Of a DNA stretch of 64,000 nt, positions 62,544-64,000 are shown piece after piece. Source of the DNA: Myxococcota bacterium (GTDB lineage Bacteria; Myxococcota; XYA12-FULL-58-9; JALHOP01); contig JALHOP010000008.1 of NCBI GenBank assembly GCA_022842935.1, positions 186,001-250,000 of the forward strand, given 5' to 3'. Position numbers and translations under genes: made by a program. The notes under the pieces are model-generated. The model did not search any database and was not told the origin of the DNA. It saw only the letters and a program-made list of their open reading frames with translations. Every line of letters begins with the position of its first letter. The stretch's first letter is position 1.

Positions 62544-64000
62544 AGACCCTCCGCCGTCTCCTACGTTACGTGCGTCCGCACGTGGGCGCGCTGGTGACGG
62601 CGTACGTTTGCATGATCGTCTTGGCGGCGACCGGCGCAGTGTTTGCTCTGCTCGCGGGCCCGCTGCTCAAGTTCGTCTTCACCGGCGATCTCCACGACAT
62701 GATCTACGACTCGCGCGGTCAGCTACGCACGGGGTGGGACCTGCTCCCGCCTGCCGCCATCGAGTCGCTCAATGGGCTAGCTGACGTCTTGTGGTTCGTC
62801 CCAGTCCTCATCGTGGTCTCGACGGTCATTCAGGGCATTGCCCAGACGGGACAGTTTTTTCTGCTCGGGCGCATGGCGCAGAGCATCCTCATCGCTCTAC
62901 GCCGCGACGCGTTCGGCGCGATGCTGCGCTTGTCTCCGCGCTTCTACAATACGACGGCGCATGGTGATCTGCTGTCGCGGTTAACCAGTGACGCCGCGCA
63001 GGTCGAGCAACTCGTTTTCTACGGTCTCGCGCCTCTCTTGCGCGATTCGCTAGCCGTGGTTGTTCTCCTCGCCCTGTGCTTCGTCATGGATGCCAAGCTC
63101 GCACTCGTGACCTTCGTGGTCGTGCCCCTCGCGGTTCTGCCCATCGTACGGTTCGCGCGTTGGCTCAAGCGCGTCTCACGTCGCGGCCAGGCCGCTCAGG
63201 GCGCAATCAACGCGGTGTGCTACGAAGCGCTCGCGGGCATCCGTGTCGTCCAAGCATTCGCCAACGAGGCGCACGAAGAGCAACGGCTCGAGAAGGCGGC
63301 CCGCAAGTATTACGGCGAGATGCTGGTCTCGTATTTCATTCGGGCGGTGCGGACACCGACCATGGAGACCCTGGGCTTGTCCGCTCTAGCGGTTCTACTC
63401 GCCTATCTTGCGCGTGAGGTGCGCTTGAATCAGGCCGATCCAGCCCACTTCATCAGCTTCTTCGTTGCGATCGTCCTCATGTACGATCCGCTAAAGAAGT
63501 TGGGAAACACGAGCGACTTCCTTGCAGCCGGGTCCGCGGCGGCGGAGCGCATCTTCGAGATCGTGGACCTAACGCCGGATATACGCGACGCCGCAGGCGC
63601 CCGCGCCCTACCACCGTTCAGCGACGCGGTCCGATTCGAAAATGTGAGCTTCGACTACGTCGGCACACCCGTGCTCGCAGGGGTCACGCTCGACGTCCCC
63701 AAGGGTCAGATGGTGGCGCTGGTCGGGCCCTCGGGGTCGGGCAAGACCACGATGGCGAACCTCGTGCCGCGCTTCTATGACGTCACCCAAGGCCGCCTGA
63801 GTATTGATGGCATCGACGTGCGGGAGCTCGAGCTCGCGTCTCTGCGTCGTCAGGTGAGCGTCGTCAGTCAGGACACATTCCTCTTCAATACCAGCGTCGC
63901 GGACAACATCGCCTACGGGTCACCAAACGCGACGCCCGAACAAGTCCGTGCTGCGGCCAAGGCCGCCTACGCGGAGGAGTTCATCGACAAGCTCCCGAAG
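62540..64000 (+). CDS. MsbA-like ABC exporter (3' end outside window)
   Basis: Partial, 487 codons visible from a GTG at 62540 that overlaps the preceding stop (GTGA). The six-helix transmembrane domain (LRYVRPHVGALVTAYVCMIV..., MLRLSPRFYNTTAHGDLLSRLTSDA) is followed by the nucleotide-binding domain. That has Walker A GPSGSGKTT at about 397-405 and a Q-loop VVSQDTFLFNTSVADNIAYG. The signature and Walker B lie past the window. Operon position with lpxB supports lipid A flipping, but a general lipid or drug exporter is possible. Confidence 0.93.
   Translation, partial: MKTLRRLLRYVRPHVGALVTAYVCMIVLAATGAVFALLAGPLLKFVFTGDLHDMIYDSRGQLRTGWDLLPPAAIESLNGLADVLWFVPVLIVVSTVIQGIAQTGQFFLLGRMAQSILIALRRDAFGAMLRLSPRFYNTTAHGDLLSRLTSDAAQVEQLVFYGLAPLLRDSLAVVVLLALCFVMDAKLALVTFVVVPLAVLPIVRFARWLKRVSRRGQAAQGAINAVCYEALAGIRVVQAFANEAHEEQRLEKAARKYYGEMLVSYFIRAVRTPTMETLGLSALAVLLAYLAREVRLNQADPAHFISFFVAIVLMYDPLKKLGNTSDFLAAGSAAAERIFEIVDLTPDIRDAAGARALPPFSDAVRFENVSFDYVGTPVLAGVTLDVPKGQMVALVGPSGSGKTTMANLVPRFYDVTQGRLSIDGIDVRELELASLRRQVSVVSQDTFLFNTSVADNIAYGSPNATPEQVRAAAKAAYAEEFIDKLPK

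Overview
The window is a dense, high-GC stretch of chromosome from a Gram-negative bacterium, most likely a member of the Myxococcota (former Deltaproteobacteria). The evidence is a chemosensory operon rich in stand-alone receiver domains with a PATAN-receiver protein, FtsI carrying a C-terminal PASTA domain, a RibBX-type riboflavin enzyme, plant-type GshA, and genes for lipid A and heptose (lpxB, msbA-like, hldE split in two) that imply an LPS outer membrane. MurE carries the DNPR signature of meso-diaminopimelate enzymes. I see no rRNA, tRNA, CRISPR array, transposase or phage gene, so this is core chromosome rather than an accessory island.

Layout. 1-2414 (minus): the start of a 3-hydroxyacyl-CoA dehydrogenase gene, two tandem CheY-like paralogues and a coiled-coil/GAF protein. 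2511-3683 (plus): an MltB-type lytic transglycosylase whose signal peptide appears to lie in another frame. 3698-13939 (minus): a chemosensory operon read as PATAN-receiver-GAF, receiver, CheA, CheW, CheW, degenerate receiver, HEAT-repeat protein, CheR, CheB, with no chemoreceptor gene. 14032-17342: riboflavin genes ribE, ribBX and ribH, then nusB and an orphan M17 N-terminal-domain protein. 17342-21646: a secreted unknown, cinA, pgpA and a radical SAM protein. 21868-24611 (plus): three exported proteins of unknown function, followed by a sugar-lactone or alditol oxidase.

26243-43027 (minus) is a nearly unbroken division and cell-wall (dcw) cluster, transcribed in the order mraZ, rsmH, ftsL, ftsI, murE, murF, mraY, murD, ftsW, murG, murC, ftsQ, ftsA, ftsZ. 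Many of its genes overlap by 1-4 bases. murB and ddl are absent. Upstream of mraZ is a 10-bp-phased array of GTGG repeats that looks like a MraZ operator.

43425-64000 holds a serine-hydrolase lipoprotein, RNase D, gshA, a penicillin-acylase-family Ntn hydrolase, folE, gmk and an SDR epimerase (start codons overlapping head to head), the heptose genes hldE2 and hldE1, zapA, ftsY, a GNAT acetyltransferase, an unknown protein, an MFS exporter with a threonine dehydratase-like enzyme, then lpxB, a Dpm1-like glycosyltransferase and an MsbA-like ABC exporter cut by the window end.

The best leads for new biology are the MraZ operator array, an 18/20-paired inverted repeat abutting the ribH start, the degenerate RibA domain, mutually exclusive hairpins between ftsY and zapA, the receptor-less chemosensory operon with its pseudo-receiver and HEAT protein, and the probable frameshift in the transglycosylase gene. 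I did not find a clearly new defence or mobile system.
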